This document shows positions 1 to 8,321 of a DNA stretch of 64,000 bases, one piece after another. The stretch's first letter is position 1, and each line of letters opens with the position of its first letter. Both the position numbers and the translations under genes were made by a program. The stretch comes from Bombella dulcis (GTDB lineage Bacteria; Pseudomonadota; Alphaproteobacteria; Acetobacterales; Acetobacteraceae): positions 62,001-126,000 of the forward strand of contig NZ_JANIDV010000002.1 of NCBI RefSeq assembly GCF_026385505.1. Direction: 5' to 3'. The notes beneath the pieces were generated by a model. The model searched no databases and had not been told where the DNA came from. It saw only the letters and a list, made by a program, of their open reading frames with translations.

Positions 1-207
1 GATCTTCAGTGTCAGGCCACGCTGCGCAGCGTTCTGGCTGACGACACGCCAGATGTCTTCATCCTCGCCGGACATGATGCCGATTTTCAGGGTACGGGGA
101 TCAGCATGGGCGATTCCGGGGCGGGTCAGACCAAAGGTAGCGGCACCGACCAGCCCTGTTGAAAGGCTCATGAAACGACGCCGGGAAAGGGAGAAAGACC
201 GGGACAT
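1..207 (-). CDS. MetQ/NlpA-family ABC transporter substrate-binding protein (5' part only)
   Basis: Only the first 69 codons are inside the window; the gene runs off the left edge. The N-terminus has a twin-arginine-like signal (SRRRFM followed by a hydrophobic stretch ending near AHA) and then LKIGIMSGEDEDIW, which resembles the start of mature MetQ/NlpA proteins that bind D/L-methionine in the periplasm for the MetNI transporter. The ATG at 207 has a GAAAGG ribosome-binding site upstream. The true substrate cannot be judged from this fragment; other NlpA-family ligands are possible. Confidence 0.6.
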   Translation of the reverse strand, partial: MSRSFSLSRRRFMSLSTGLVGAATFGLTRPGIAHADPRTLKIGIMSGEDEDIWRVVSQNAAQRGLTLKI

Positions 208-491
208 AGGAGTACCTTTCAACATTCAGGAGTGGATCAGTACGGTATCATAAACGCTTCTACAGCCGTAGGAAAGCGCCGCCGGGTGTGCATCATGTCA
301 TCCTGACGGGGGATGGCCGTGCGTGGGAAGTGTTTTTAGCGGGTCACCCTGTTCTGTCAAGGTAAAGAGATGATCACATGAACAGTTAATGATAAAGGAA
401 TATAACGCCTAATGAATATGGGAGATGTTCCTGATGGCCGTTCTATTGGAACAGTCCGGTAGTGAGCGGCCATGACCTCCGGGAGGGGTGG

Positions 492-1379
492 TTAGTCCCC
501 GGATGTGAAAAGATAGAGGCCCGTTGTCGGGGCCTGTTTCGTGATGAGGCGTGCTTGTCCGGTTTCCAGAATGACCTCTCGGATGGAGCCGCCCAGATCA
601 CTGACAAAAGCCCGTGTTCCTCTGGTATCGATAGCCAGCCCGATGGCTTCATCCAGCCCACGCAGGACAACTTCGTGGCTGTGGAGGCCCTGACCGTCCA
701 CATGGGCCACGTTCAGGCTGTTGCCATCAGGCGGGGCACCACGGTCCGTCCACCAGAGCTTACCGAGAGCCGGGGATACATGCAGGTCGATCGGTTCCGG
801 CAGGCGGTCGGCCAGCAGCTCTACGTCCGTGCGGCTGGCAGGGTTCATGCCTTCGGGCGGGTCCAGTGGCATACGGAAGATGCGCCCGACACCTCCTTTG
901 GGCGGGCCTTTCTGTGTCCAGTAAAGATGGCCGTTCTGGGGGTCCAGAGTGATGCCCACGCACTGAAGGGACACATTCTTCAGGTCATCCGGATAGACGC
1001 CCGTCTGGAGAAGGACCTCGACCTCACTGCCATCACGGCGGCACCGCATGATGCGCATGCCCTCACGGTCGCACCAGTAGAGATGCTCGAGTCCGGGCGC
1101 GGATGTCAGCTGCTTCGGGGTGACGACCGCACCCTGCCCGACAAGGACCTTATGGTCGCTGCTATCCAGCAGGGCCGATTCTATGGTGCCATCGGCAGCA
1201 TTTTCGTCCCTGCCCATGTTGGTCCAGTAGATGCGGCCTTCAACTCCATCAATCCATATCCCGTCCGGTATGCCCCAGCCGATGTCGATGTGGGAGAGGA
1301 CACGGCCATCCCCGATGGAAAGGGCCGTGATCCGGGGGGGCTTGGTCTCAAGCGTATAGAGAACTGTCTTCTGGCTCAT
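492..1379 (-). CDS. YWTD-type beta-propeller protein (SMP-30/LDL-receptor class B-like)
   Basis: A 295-residue cytoplasmic-looking protein without signal peptide. YWTD-like blade motifs recur: IYWTN near residue 50, LYWCD near 100, LYWTQ near 150 and LWWTD near 195, followed by a degenerate fifth blade. This is the hallmark of a six-bladed propeller as in LDL-receptor class B or SMP-30/lactonase-like proteins. Its ATG overlaps the stop of the upstream 3-hydroxyacyl-CoA dehydrogenase by 4 bases, so the two are translationally coupled and probably act in one pathway, perhaps on a sugar acid or hydroxy acid. The enzymatic activity, if any, is unknown. Confidence 0.7.
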   Translation of the reverse strand: MSQKTVLYTLETKPPRITALSIGDGRVLSHIDIGWGIPDGIWIDGVEGRIYWTNMGRDENAADGTIESALLDSSDHKVLVGQGAVVTPKQLTSAPGLEHLYWCDREGMRIMRCRRDGSEVEVLLQTGVYPDDLKNVSLQCVGITLDPQNGHLYWTQKGPPKGGVGRIFRMPLDPPEGMNPASRTDVELLADRLPEPIDLHVSPALGKLWWTDRGAPPDGNSLNVAHVDGQGLHSHEVVLRGLDEAIGLAIDTRGTRAFVSDLGGSIREVILETGQARLITKQAPTTGLYLFTSGD

Positions 1380-2248
1380 GATTTTTTTTCGTCATAAGTG
1401 TAGAAACCGCGGCCTGTCTTCACGCCCAGCCGGTTCTCGGCGATCATCTTGCGCAGCAGCGTACGGGGTGCTTCCGGGAGTTCCGGGAAGACCTGCGCAT
1501 AATGCTCTTCAATCTGGAGAACGATGTCGAGGCCGACCTGATCCATGAGCCTGAACGGTCCCGCAGGCGTGCCCTGTGTCTCACAGTAGATGCGGTCAAT
1601 CGTTTCCGGGTCCGAGACACCTTCGGCGGCAACGCAGAGCGATTCACGCTTGATCGCAGCCCAGATGCGGTTCTCGATGAAGCCCACGCTCTCTTTTTGG
1701 GCGACATAGGGGGACAGGCCCACTTCCTTGAAATACCGGGCCAGGTCCTCAATGAGGCCCTGATCCGTGGAGCCGCAGGACATGAGTTCCACGACCCGTT
1801 TTTCAGGCGGCATCATGAAGTGGGTATTAAGGACACGATTCCTGTGCTTCACCTTGCCGACGATCTGGCTGGACGGGAAGGATGAGGAGTTTGTTGCCAG
1901 AATGACATCCTCGGCTGTTAGCTGGTCCAGCTGGCCGAAAATGTCCGTCTTGAGTTCCAGCTTTTCGGGAAGGGCCTCAATGACGAGCCATGCGCCATCC
2001 ACGGCTTTCTCAAGGGTGCTGGCAGCCTTCACGTGACCGGGAGTTCCGCCCTCAATGGAAGGGGCAACTTCCGGCAGGTGTTTCTCGACGAAGGCGAGGG
2101 CCTTGCGGGTCGCTTCTTCCTGCCTGTCGAATATGCGGACTTCGCCACCCCGTGTTGCCAGCATCAGGGCAATACGGGACCCCAGCGTGCCTGCGCCCAG
2201 GACTGCTGCGGGCTGTTTCGAGGCTTTTGTTTTCAGAAAATCTGTCAT
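1376..2248 (-). CDS. 3-hydroxyacyl-CoA dehydrogenase family protein, NAD-binding
   Basis: 290 residues. The N-terminal Rossmann fold is marked by AVLGAGTLGSRIALMLA (residues about 15-31), followed by the family pattern ATNSSSFPSSQI and THFMMPPEKRVVELM around residues 115-155. The C-terminal domain ends in NRLGVKTGRGFYTYDE, typical of 3-hydroxybutyryl-CoA dehydrogenases and of the related L-gulonate 3-dehydrogenases. It should oxidise a 3-hydroxy acid or 3-hydroxyacyl-CoA with NAD+. The ATG at 2248 has GAGGAAAG just upstream. It is first of a two-gene operon with the YWTD propeller protein; that partner argues against a standard fatty-acid role, so the substrate is left open. Confidence 0.8.
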   Translation of the reverse strand: MTDFLKTKASKQPAAVLGAGTLGSRIALMLATRGGEVRIFDRQEEATRKALAFVEKHLPEVAPSIEGGTPGHVKAASTLEKAVDGAWLVIEALPEKLELKTDIFGQLDQLTAEDVILATNSSSFPSSQIVGKVKHRNRVLNTHFMMPPEKRVVELMSCGSTDQGLIEDLARYFKEVGLSPYVAQKESVGFIENRIWAAIKRESLCVAAEGVSDPETIDRIYCETQGTPAGPFRLMDQVGLDIVLQIEEHYAQVFPELPEAPRTLLRKMIAENRLGVKTGRGFYTYDEKKS

Positions 2249-2597
2249 GATGCTTTCCTCATAACAGGGCTGGAAGACACCAGCCCCAAGGATTCTTCCT
2301 AATAAGAATAGAATAATAAAGTAATAATTCTATTTATTAGAAACTCTGCCATGAAATGTGGTATTGGCACTTATTATTGTCAACATTAATATTCTGTATT
2401 ATCTGTTATATTCTGAGAGCTGGAAATCTGTCCGGTTCTATTCTGAAAACTGTGCCTCAGTCAGAATGAAGACAGCCAGCCGGAAGTTGTCCTGAAAAGA
2501 GAATACGATCCGTGTGTCCGGACACTGAATCAAGAATGGGTTACCAGCCCTGCCATCAGGGAGTGCCTGAACGGGGCTGGTCATGCCCGTTGGCGAC
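2249..2597. other. AT-rich intergenic region
   Basis: About 350 bases with no supported gene. It is clearly richer in A and T than its surroundings between 2300 and 2440. It contains an 8-base inverted repeat (AATAGAAT ... ATTCTATT, about 2306-2334) and, on the minus strand at 2378-2383, a TTGACA that could be a -35 element for the dehydrogenase operon, but the matching -10 is poor. No promoter is asserted. Confidence 0.4.
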
Positions 2598-2885
2598 TCA
2601 GCGTGACTCTGTCAGTTCCGGGGCGAGCTGGGCGGTTCTGAACTCGGTGAACTCATACTGGCCCACGCCGGACGTGATGAACGGGTCTGCGGCCAGAAGG
2701 GTTTCCAGCTCCTGCCGTGTGACGCCATCACGGGCAACCAGAACCCCGCCATCACCGGAAATTTTGGGACCGGAGGCCAGCAGGATGCGTTTCTCGAAGA
2801 GCGTGGCCAGGAAGGCCCTGTGGGCAGGACGCTGGGCCTGAACGTCTTCCGGGGAGGCAAGGTAGGAAACTTCGGCGATGATCAT
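2598..2885 (-). CDS. YciI-like family protein
   Basis: A 95-residue protein starting MIIAEVSYLASPEDVQAQRP, with the YCII-related pattern of an early HR pair (AHRAFLATLFEKRILLASGP) and a closing segment around DPFITSGVGQYEFTEF. YciI-like proteins are small ferredoxin-like-fold dimers with a conserved His/Asp pair; their biochemical role is mostly unknown. An in-frame extension to 2999 exists, but its low-complexity sequence does not look like the family, so the ATG at 2885, preceded by AGAAGAAAG, is preferred. Confidence 0.75.
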   Translation of the reverse strand: MIIAEVSYLASPEDVQAQRPAHRAFLATLFEKRILLASGPKISGDGGVLVARDGVTRQELETLLAADPFITSGVGQYEFTEFRTAQLAPELTESR

Positions 2886-3095
2886 GTGGAAATGACTTTC
2901 TTCTGACGGGAGAGCCTCTTTCTTAGCAGCCCCCGTGACGGAAGAAACGGACAATCTGGCAGGGGCGGGTAGAAGCGGCGGGCAGAATAACGCTTTCATA
3001 ATATTGGCATTTTTTTTAAGGATGTAGGGGTGCGTCCTTCCGGACTGGAGGGATGTCGTTTTGCAGTCATCTCCGATTGCATGGAGGAAATAGTC

Positions 3096-3263
3096 ATGAT
3101 CCGTATTCTGATCGCATTTTTTGTCCCCTGGCTGACCTTTTTCACCATCGGTCGTCCGATTGCGGGCATTATCTGCTTGCTGCTCCAGATCACCATTCTG
3201 GGCTGGGTTCCGGCTGCCATCTGGGCACTGTTCGCTCTGCGTGCCTATGATGAAGGTCGCTGA
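3096..3263 (+). CDS. YqaE/Pmp3-type small membrane protein
   Basis: 55 residues with two membrane segments: ILIAFFVPWLTFFTI and GIICLLLQITILGWVPAAIW. The length, the paired hairpin helices and the Pro in each helix match the UPF0057/Pmp3 proteolipid family, linked in other organisms to membrane potential and salt or cold stress. GGAGGAAA at 3083-3090 is a strong ribosome-binding site and fixes the ATG at 3096 rather than the upstream in-frame codon. A strong terminator follows. Confidence 0.75.
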   Translation: MIRILIAFFVPWLTFFTIGRPIAGIICLLLQITILGWVPAAIWALFALRAYDEGR

Positions 3264-3281
3264 CCCTTTCAGTCAGGCATG

Positions 3282-3317
3282 AAAAAACCCCCTGCCCGCA
3301 AGGACAGGGGGTTTTTT
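3282..3317. terminator. Bidirectional rho-independent terminator
   Basis: The arms AAAAAACCCCCTG (3282-3294) and CAGGGGGTTTTTT (3305-3317) form a GC stem with A/T tracts on both sides, so it can end transcription of the YqaE-like gene and of the convergent channel gene. Confidence 0.9.
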
Positions 3318-3376
3318 CATGTCCGGTCATCTCCCCGACCCTGTCGGGGAAACGGGATGAACCGGCAGGGAGAGGA

Positions 3377-5845
3377 TCAGTCCCGGCCCTGTTCATCGGT
3401 GGTTCCGGCAGACGCCCTACCGCTGATGAACTTTTCAAGAGCAGGCCCCTGAATATCCACCACCTCGCGGGGATACTGGATGCCAGCCTTCTCGAACCGT
3501 TTCTTCATGCGGCGGTTGAACTCCCATTCCACCGTCCAGCGTCCGGCATTGGTCGTGGGATAGACCCCCTTCACGGAGACGGAAGATTCCCCGATGGCAG
3601 ACACGCCCCAGAGGTCGAAGTCGGCAAGGATGAGGTCCTTATAGGCGGCCTCATTGCGCATTTCCTTGCCGATCTCCACCAGGATGGCGGCGACCTGGTC
3701 CGTGTCGCTGTCAATGTCCACCGTGGCGAGGATCATCGCACGGGAGAAGTCACGGTTATAGTTGGTGACCTGGGTCAGGGAGCTGAAGGAGAAGATGTTC
3801 ATGGAGCCATCATTGGCCCGGACATGAACGGACCGCAGGGAGAGGCGTTCAATCACGCCATAGGTGCCGTTCAGTGTCACGCAGTCTCCGACGGTCAGGG
3901 CATTTTCCAGCAGCAGGAAAATGCCACTGATGAAGTCCTGAACCAACTTCTGCGACCCGAAACCGAGAGCCACGCCGAAGATGGAGGCACTGGCGATCAG
4001 CGGCCCGGTATCAATGCCCAGCTGGGAGAGGACTGTCAGCCCGATGATGATGGCTAGAACCAGCAGGAACAGGATGCGGAACATTGGTGTCAGCGTTTGG
4101 AGGCGGGCAATGCGGATCTGTACATCCCGGCCCTCCTGAAGACCAAGGCGGCGGATGTGATGCTCGATGGTCACATTGGCCACTTCCCAGGCCAGGACAC
4201 CGATGAACAGGGCCACCAGAATGGTGACGGCTGCCTGGAGGACACGTGGCCCCAGCATGTCATGGCCGAACAGGAGATGGACCGGGGCACCCCATGCCAG
4301 CGCAAGGGCCAGAATGGTCAGCACGATGATGATGAGACGGATGACGGCTGTTGCCGCCGGGTAGTAGCGGCGGATGCGGAACAGCGTCTCTTCATTGAGG
4401 TTCCAGCCGTCCAGTGCCCGCATGAAGCGTTCCAGCCCGCCATAGGACAGGATGCTGATGATGCGGACGATGATCAGGGCTACCAGCGTGCGAACGAATA
4501 TCTGGAGGATGAGCTGATATCCGCCATCAATGTCGGCCGCCCAGACCAGCCACAGGGCAAAGTCGAAGAAGAGGGCCACGATCCACCAGCTTCCGGAGAC
4601 GAGAGCCATGATGGACTGAAGGCGGCGGCTGTTGGCACTGACGCGCTGGCAGGCATGCTGCACCCGTTTGCGGGAACGGATGATCATGACGGCAAGGAAG
4701 ATGTGGACCACCAGCATGAGGAGCTTCTGCAGCCCGCTGGAGACCGGCAGGGGCAGCTGCATGGCCCGCAGTACGGCCAGGAAGGAGAAACCCCATGCCA
4801 GAATGACGCCAATCTGGCGGAAATAACTGAAAATGAAGGCTGAAGAGCTGTCCCGCAGGATGCTGAGCCGCAGCCACGGTGTCTGTGGAGCCAGGAAGAT
4901 GCGCAGGAGCAGGGTCCATACGCCCAGACCAATGCCGATCAGCCAGGAAATGCTCCAGATGGCAAAGGAGGTCTCTGAAGAGGGAGCCGGGTCCAGCAGC
5001 CCCATGAGCAGGGCGACCAGCGGGAAGGTGCAGATGGTGATGAGTTCCAGCACGGCGCAGGCCAGCGTATAGGGCGCGCGGCGCAGGCAGAGCATGAGCT
5101 GTGTTAGGGCACCCTGATGGCGGAGGCTGTCCTCGATGCTGGCCTGTATGGCGGCGGCATCCTCCTTGGAGTTTGTCGTGTGGGCCGTCGTCGCATCCCG
5201 ATCCCGGGCGGTGTTCTCGGTAGCTTCCGTTACTTCGGCACGGGCACGGCGCAGTTTCTTAGCTTCGTGCTGGAACACCTTGTGGTCATGTTTTTTGGCG
5301 AGATTGCTGATGCGCCGGTAGAGCGGCCGCAGGATGAAGCGTACCCCGAAGAACAGCAGGTAGCTGCACACCAGCATGATGATGACACGCAGGGTGATGC
5401 GGGCGATGCTGGTCTGCAGGGCCGGATCATGGACAATGGCGTGGACCCACGGGGCAATGGCACCGAAATTGATGATGTTCTGATGCAGAATGTGCATCTG
5501 CTGGAGGGCACGCTCACCGAAGGCGGCGAGGTTCTCACGGGCCAGATCAATGACGGAGGTATGGTGCGTGTTCTGCCGAGCCTGCGTCAGGTTTTTGAGC
5601 GTTGTCAGGAACTGCTGACGCTGGGCGTCATCACTCAGAACCGTGATGAGCTGGTGGGCCTGATCGGCAGACAGTCCCGTGCTGTTTGCTGCCGGAGCGG
5701 CAGGTGCCTCTGCATGGGCCGATGAAGGGCTGAACAGGGTCAGGCAGGCCAGAAGCAGGGCCGCCAGCAGGCGGCGCAGCAGCGGACCGGCAGGGGGCCG
5801 GTGCGGGGCAGTATCCTTTCCGGGATACGGGATGGTGCCAGTCAT
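3377..5845 (-). CDS. Large MscS-family mechanosensitive ion channel
   Basis: An 822-residue inner-membrane protein. A signal peptide (LLRRLLAALLLACLTLF ... AHA) leads into a periplasmic helical domain, then about ten hydrophobic segments. The MscS core is in the last third: a pore helix with GVALGFGSQKLVQDFISGIF followed by the beta domain beginning ENALTVGDCVTLNGTYGVIERLSLR. Such channels, e.g. E. coli YbiO, open under membrane tension to release solutes on osmotic downshock. The ATG at 5845 is preferred because GGAGAG sits about 9 bases upstream; a TTG at 5863 is possible. It stands alone between two terminators. Confidence 0.88.
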   Translation of the reverse strand: MTGTIPYPGKDTAPHRPPAGPLLRRLLAALLLACLTLFSPSSAHAEAPAAPAANSTGLSADQAHQLITVLSDDAQRQQFLTTLKNLTQARQNTHHTSVIDLARENLAAFGERALQQMHILHQNIINFGAIAPWVHAIVHDPALQTSIARITLRVIIMLVCSYLLFFGVRFILRPLYRRISNLAKKHDHKVFQHEAKKLRRARAEVTEATENTARDRDATTAHTTNSKEDAAAIQASIEDSLRHQGALTQLMLCLRRAPYTLACAVLELITICTFPLVALLMGLLDPAPSSETSFAIWSISWLIGIGLGVWTLLLRIFLAPQTPWLRLSILRDSSSAFIFSYFRQIGVILAWGFSFLAVLRAMQLPLPVSSGLQKLLMLVVHIFLAVMIIRSRKRVQHACQRVSANSRRLQSIMALVSGSWWIVALFFDFALWLVWAADIDGGYQLILQIFVRTLVALIIVRIISILSYGGLERFMRALDGWNLNEETLFRIRRYYPAATAVIRLIIIVLTILALALAWGAPVHLLFGHDMLGPRVLQAAVTILVALFIGVLAWEVANVTIEHHIRRLGLQEGRDVQIRIARLQTLTPMFRILFLLVLAIIIGLTVLSQLGIDTGPLIASASIFGVALGFGSQKLVQDFISGIFLLLENALTVGDCVTLNGTYGVIERLSLRSVHVRANDGSMNIFSFSSLTQVTNYNRDFSRAMILATVDIDSDTDQVAAILVEIGKEMRNEAAYKDLILADFDLWGVSAIGESSVSVKGVYPTTNAGRWTVEWEFNRRMKKRFEKAGIQYPREVVDIQGPALEKFISGRASAGTTDEQGRD

Positions 5846-6010
5846 ATGGATAAGTCTCTCCAAAGGGGATGGATATGAAATGTTCTGCCGCCCTTCTCTC
5901 AGAACATCAGTACGATTTTAAGACGGAGTTTCATGAAAAGGATTTTATTTTCTGCGGGGAGACGCCCGGTAGCCTTTCGGGGCAGGACTGCGTCTTCAGG
6001 CGGATGTAAC

Positions 6011-6045
6011 GTACCGGCAGTCGTGATGAGATACACTGCCGGTAC
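6011..6045. terminator. Inverted repeat, probable terminator of the TonB operon
   Basis: A perfect 10-bp inverted repeat, GTACCGGCAG (6011-6020) and CTGCCGGTAC (6036-6045), 20 bases past the stop of the TPR gene. It lacks a clear T tract on the minus strand, so termination is probable rather than certain. Confidence 0.55.
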
Positions 6046-6064
6046 TGATCTTTAGGTACTGGAG

Positions 6065-7342
6065 TTAATGTGCCGGATGGGACGCAAGCCGCACGGCCCA
6101 GAGCTGGGCCAGATTGTTGGCGGTTCCGTCACCATCCATGCTGCTGAGCAGCTGCATGGCATCGGCAGGGCGGCCACCATCCATCAGGGCCATCCCAAGC
6201 GTGAGCTGGGCAAGCTCAGGCTGGTGAGGGTGCTTCGTCAGCCCCTGCTGCATCAGGGCGATGCCCTGATCGACCTGCCCGTTGAGAACGAGATTGTAAC
6301 CAGCGGTCAGGGAAGGGCCTGCATCGGCTGATTTCCGGGCAGTGTCTACGGCGGCTGAAAGACTCGTGCGGGTTTCTGCGGCACGTTGGGCCACGAAGGC
6401 ACGGAAATGGGCTTCGGCTCCCGCTCCCGTGCCGAGAAGATGGCGGGCATAGCCTTCATCCAGCAGATTCAGGGCAAGCTGGGGCAGGCCCATCTGCACG
6501 GCCCGTTCGGCCATGTCCTGAAACTCGGCCGGGCTGGTCAGCAGGCCGGTATCCAGGCGCAGGCGTTGCAGGTTGAAGACCATGCGGGGCGTGAGGGAGT
6601 GGTCAGCCGTCAGATCGTGAATCAGCATCTGCCAGTATTGCGGGCGGGCATGATACTTCACCAGCTTGACGTAGGTGCTGGTCTTGCCCGCACTGTCATG
6701 AAGCTGGTCGTAGGCCGTGGCAATCATCTGGAGCTGGTTTTCTGCCGGAACATGACGGGCCTTCTGATCTGCCGCAAGGATGGCACGACCGGCATTCACG
6801 ACGCCTGCCCAGTCTTTCTGGAGATAGTGGCACTGGAGCAGAAGGGTCTGCATCTGCTCGCTGGGACCGGCTTCCTGAAGGTACCGGCTGGCGGCCTGTG
6901 CGGCGGCGGCATAGTCGTGCGCACCATAGGCCAGACTGGCCTGCGCCATGAGCATCTGCTGGCGGGCCGCCGGTGTGGTGCGGCTGTCCCGGATGAGCGT
7001 GTCATAGGCCTCCAAGGCCGCAGGAACATTGCCTGCCTGACTGGCCGCCGCCGCCCGCATCTGGGCGATGACATAGCGTTCATAGTCGCTCCTGCCCGGC
7101 ACGGCATCCGCCGCATTGACGAATTCCAGAGCTTTTGCGGCATGGTGGCTGGCCAGTGCGGCCTGGGCCTGCTGGAGCTGCCTGCCGACATCAGGCCCCA
7201 GCTCGTCCTCCGCCTGTGCCGTGCTGACCAACAGCCGGACAGGGGAAAGGCCGGAGATGGCAGGAACACAGGCAAGGGCGGAAACGCCAAGCATTCCGGC
7301 CACGAGCCATTCGTGTGCGTGTTTCAGATGTGGCAGGCTCAT
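6065..7342 (-). CDS. Exported TPR-repeat protein of the TonB-ExbBD operon
   Basis: 425 residues. A signal-like N-terminus ends at STAQA-ED near residue 44, followed by an Ala/Gln-rich helical body with repeated TPR-like helix pairs (QQAQAALASHHAAKALEFVNAAD, AYGAHDYAAAAQAASRYLQEAGP, LVLNGQVDQGIALMQQGLTKHPHQPELAQL). TPR arrays are protein-binding scaffolds; it is probably periplasmic. Its ATG lies three bases after the stop of the second exbD gene, so it belongs to the operon and may connect ExbD or TonB to an envelope partner. The specific role is not known. Confidence 0.75.
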   Translation of the reverse strand: MSLPHLKHAHEWLVAGMLGVSALACVPAISGLSPVRLLVSTAQAEDELGPDVGRQLQQAQAALASHHAAKALEFVNAADAVPGRSDYERYVIAQMRAAAASQAGNVPAALEAYDTLIRDSRTTPAARQQMLMAQASLAYGAHDYAAAAQAASRYLQEAGPSEQMQTLLLQCHYLQKDWAGVVNAGRAILAADQKARHVPAENQLQMIATAYDQLHDSAGKTSTYVKLVKYHARPQYWQMLIHDLTADHSLTPRMVFNLQRLRLDTGLLTSPAEFQDMAERAVQMGLPQLALNLLDEGYARHLLGTGAGAEAHFRAFVAQRAAETRTSLSAAVDTARKSADAGPSLTAGYNLVLNGQVDQGIALMQQGLTKHPHQPELAQLTLGMALMDGGRPADAMQLLSSMDGDGTANNLAQLWAVRLASHPAH

Positions 7343-7345
7343 GAT

Positions 7346-7786
7346 TTACTGTCCTTCTACATACTGGTCCAGACCGACAATACCGAGTTTGGTCACGCCA
7401 AGACGCTGGGCATCGGCCATGACATGAGCAACGGTCTTGTAGGTGGCAAGACGGTCAGGACGGATATGTATTTCCGGCTGCTCGCCCGTCATGGGATGTA
7501 CGGCCCCGTTCAGGCGGGACTGGAGATCATCCTCGGAGGTGACGGGCGTGTCGTTCCAGCTCAGCGTGTTGTCGTAATTGATGCTGATGGTGACGATCTG
7601 CGGCTGCACGGCGGAGGGTGGCGGGTCACCCTGTGGCAGGTCGATCGCCACGGAATGGGTCTGGAGTGGGATGGTGATGATGAGCATGATGAGCAGCACC
7701 AGCATCACGTCGATCAGCGGCGTGGTGTTGATGTCGACAATGGCTTCATCTTCGTGGGTGCTTTCCGCGCCAACATTCATGGCCAT
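7346..7786 (-). CDS. exbD: ExbD-family biopolymer transport protein (second copy)
   Basis: 146 residues with the ExbD signature: a short cytoplasmic N-terminus, DINTTPLIDVMLVLLIMLIITIPL as the single membrane helix (residues about 18-41, including the conserved proton-path Asp), then a periplasmic domain. ExbD works with ExbB to couple proton flow to TonB. It follows a first exbD by about 110 bases and precedes the TPR gene by three. Paired, non-identical ExbDs also occur in Xanthomonas and other TonB clusters. Confidence 0.92.
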   Translation of the reverse strand: MAMNVGAESTHEDEAIVDINTTPLIDVMLVLLIMLIITIPLQTHSVAIDLPQGDPPPSAVQPQIVTISINYDNTLSWNDTPVTSEDDLQSRLNGAVHPMTGEQPEIHIRPDRLATYKTVAHVMADAQRLGVTKLGIVGLDQYVEGQ

Positions 7787-7894
7787 GAGGAAATCTCCAG
7801 AAATTGTCCGCCCCGGGCTGCAAGGCCGGACCGGGAGAAAGGAAGAGGAAATCCCCCTGCCACAGGTGGATGACCCGTGGCGGGGGAGGACAGG

Positions 7895-8317
7895 TCAGTC
7901 GTGCGGCTGCTCCGTGATGAAGTCCACATGCTGGATGCCTGCTTCCTGACAGGCCGCCACGATCTTGCCGATCGGCATGTACTGGGCCGAGCCGTCACCA
8001 CGGATCTGAATCTGGGGCTGGGGCCGCTGGCGTGCGGTCTCCATCAGACGGTTGACCAGGTCCTTGTGGTCGCTGAGGGGAAGGGTGTTCCAGTAGGTCT
8101 GCCCATCCGCCGTCACGGCCAGCACGATATTGCCCGGTTTGGTCTGGGTCGGCTGGTTGCGGTCCACCGGCAGCTTGACCTTCACGGTATGCGTGGCCAC
8201 CGGAATGGTGATGAGGAAGATGATGAGCAGCACCAGCATGACGTCGACGAGCGGTGTCGTGTTGATGGCTGATACCACCTCGCCATCATCACCCATGTCT
8301 CCGGTGTTGAATGCCAT
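7895..8317 (-). CDS. exbD: ExbD-family biopolymer transport protein (first copy)
   Basis: 140 residues. AINTTPLVDVMLVLLIIFLITIPV is the membrane helix with the conserved Asp, followed by a periplasmic domain ending IQHVDFITEQ. It differs clearly from the second ExbD outside the helix, so the pair is not a recent duplication. The ATG at 8317 lies four bases past the exbB stop and fixes the start; an upstream in-frame extension would overlap exbB and does not look like ExbD. Confidence 0.92.
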   Translation of the reverse strand: MAFNTGDMGDDGEVVSAINTTPLVDVMLVLLIIFLITIPVATHTVKVKLPVDRNQPTQTKPGNIVLAVTADGQTYWNTLPLSDHKDLVNRLMETARQRPQPQIQIRGDGSAQYMPIGKIVAACQEAGIQHVDFITEQPHD

Positions 8318-8321
8318 GATG

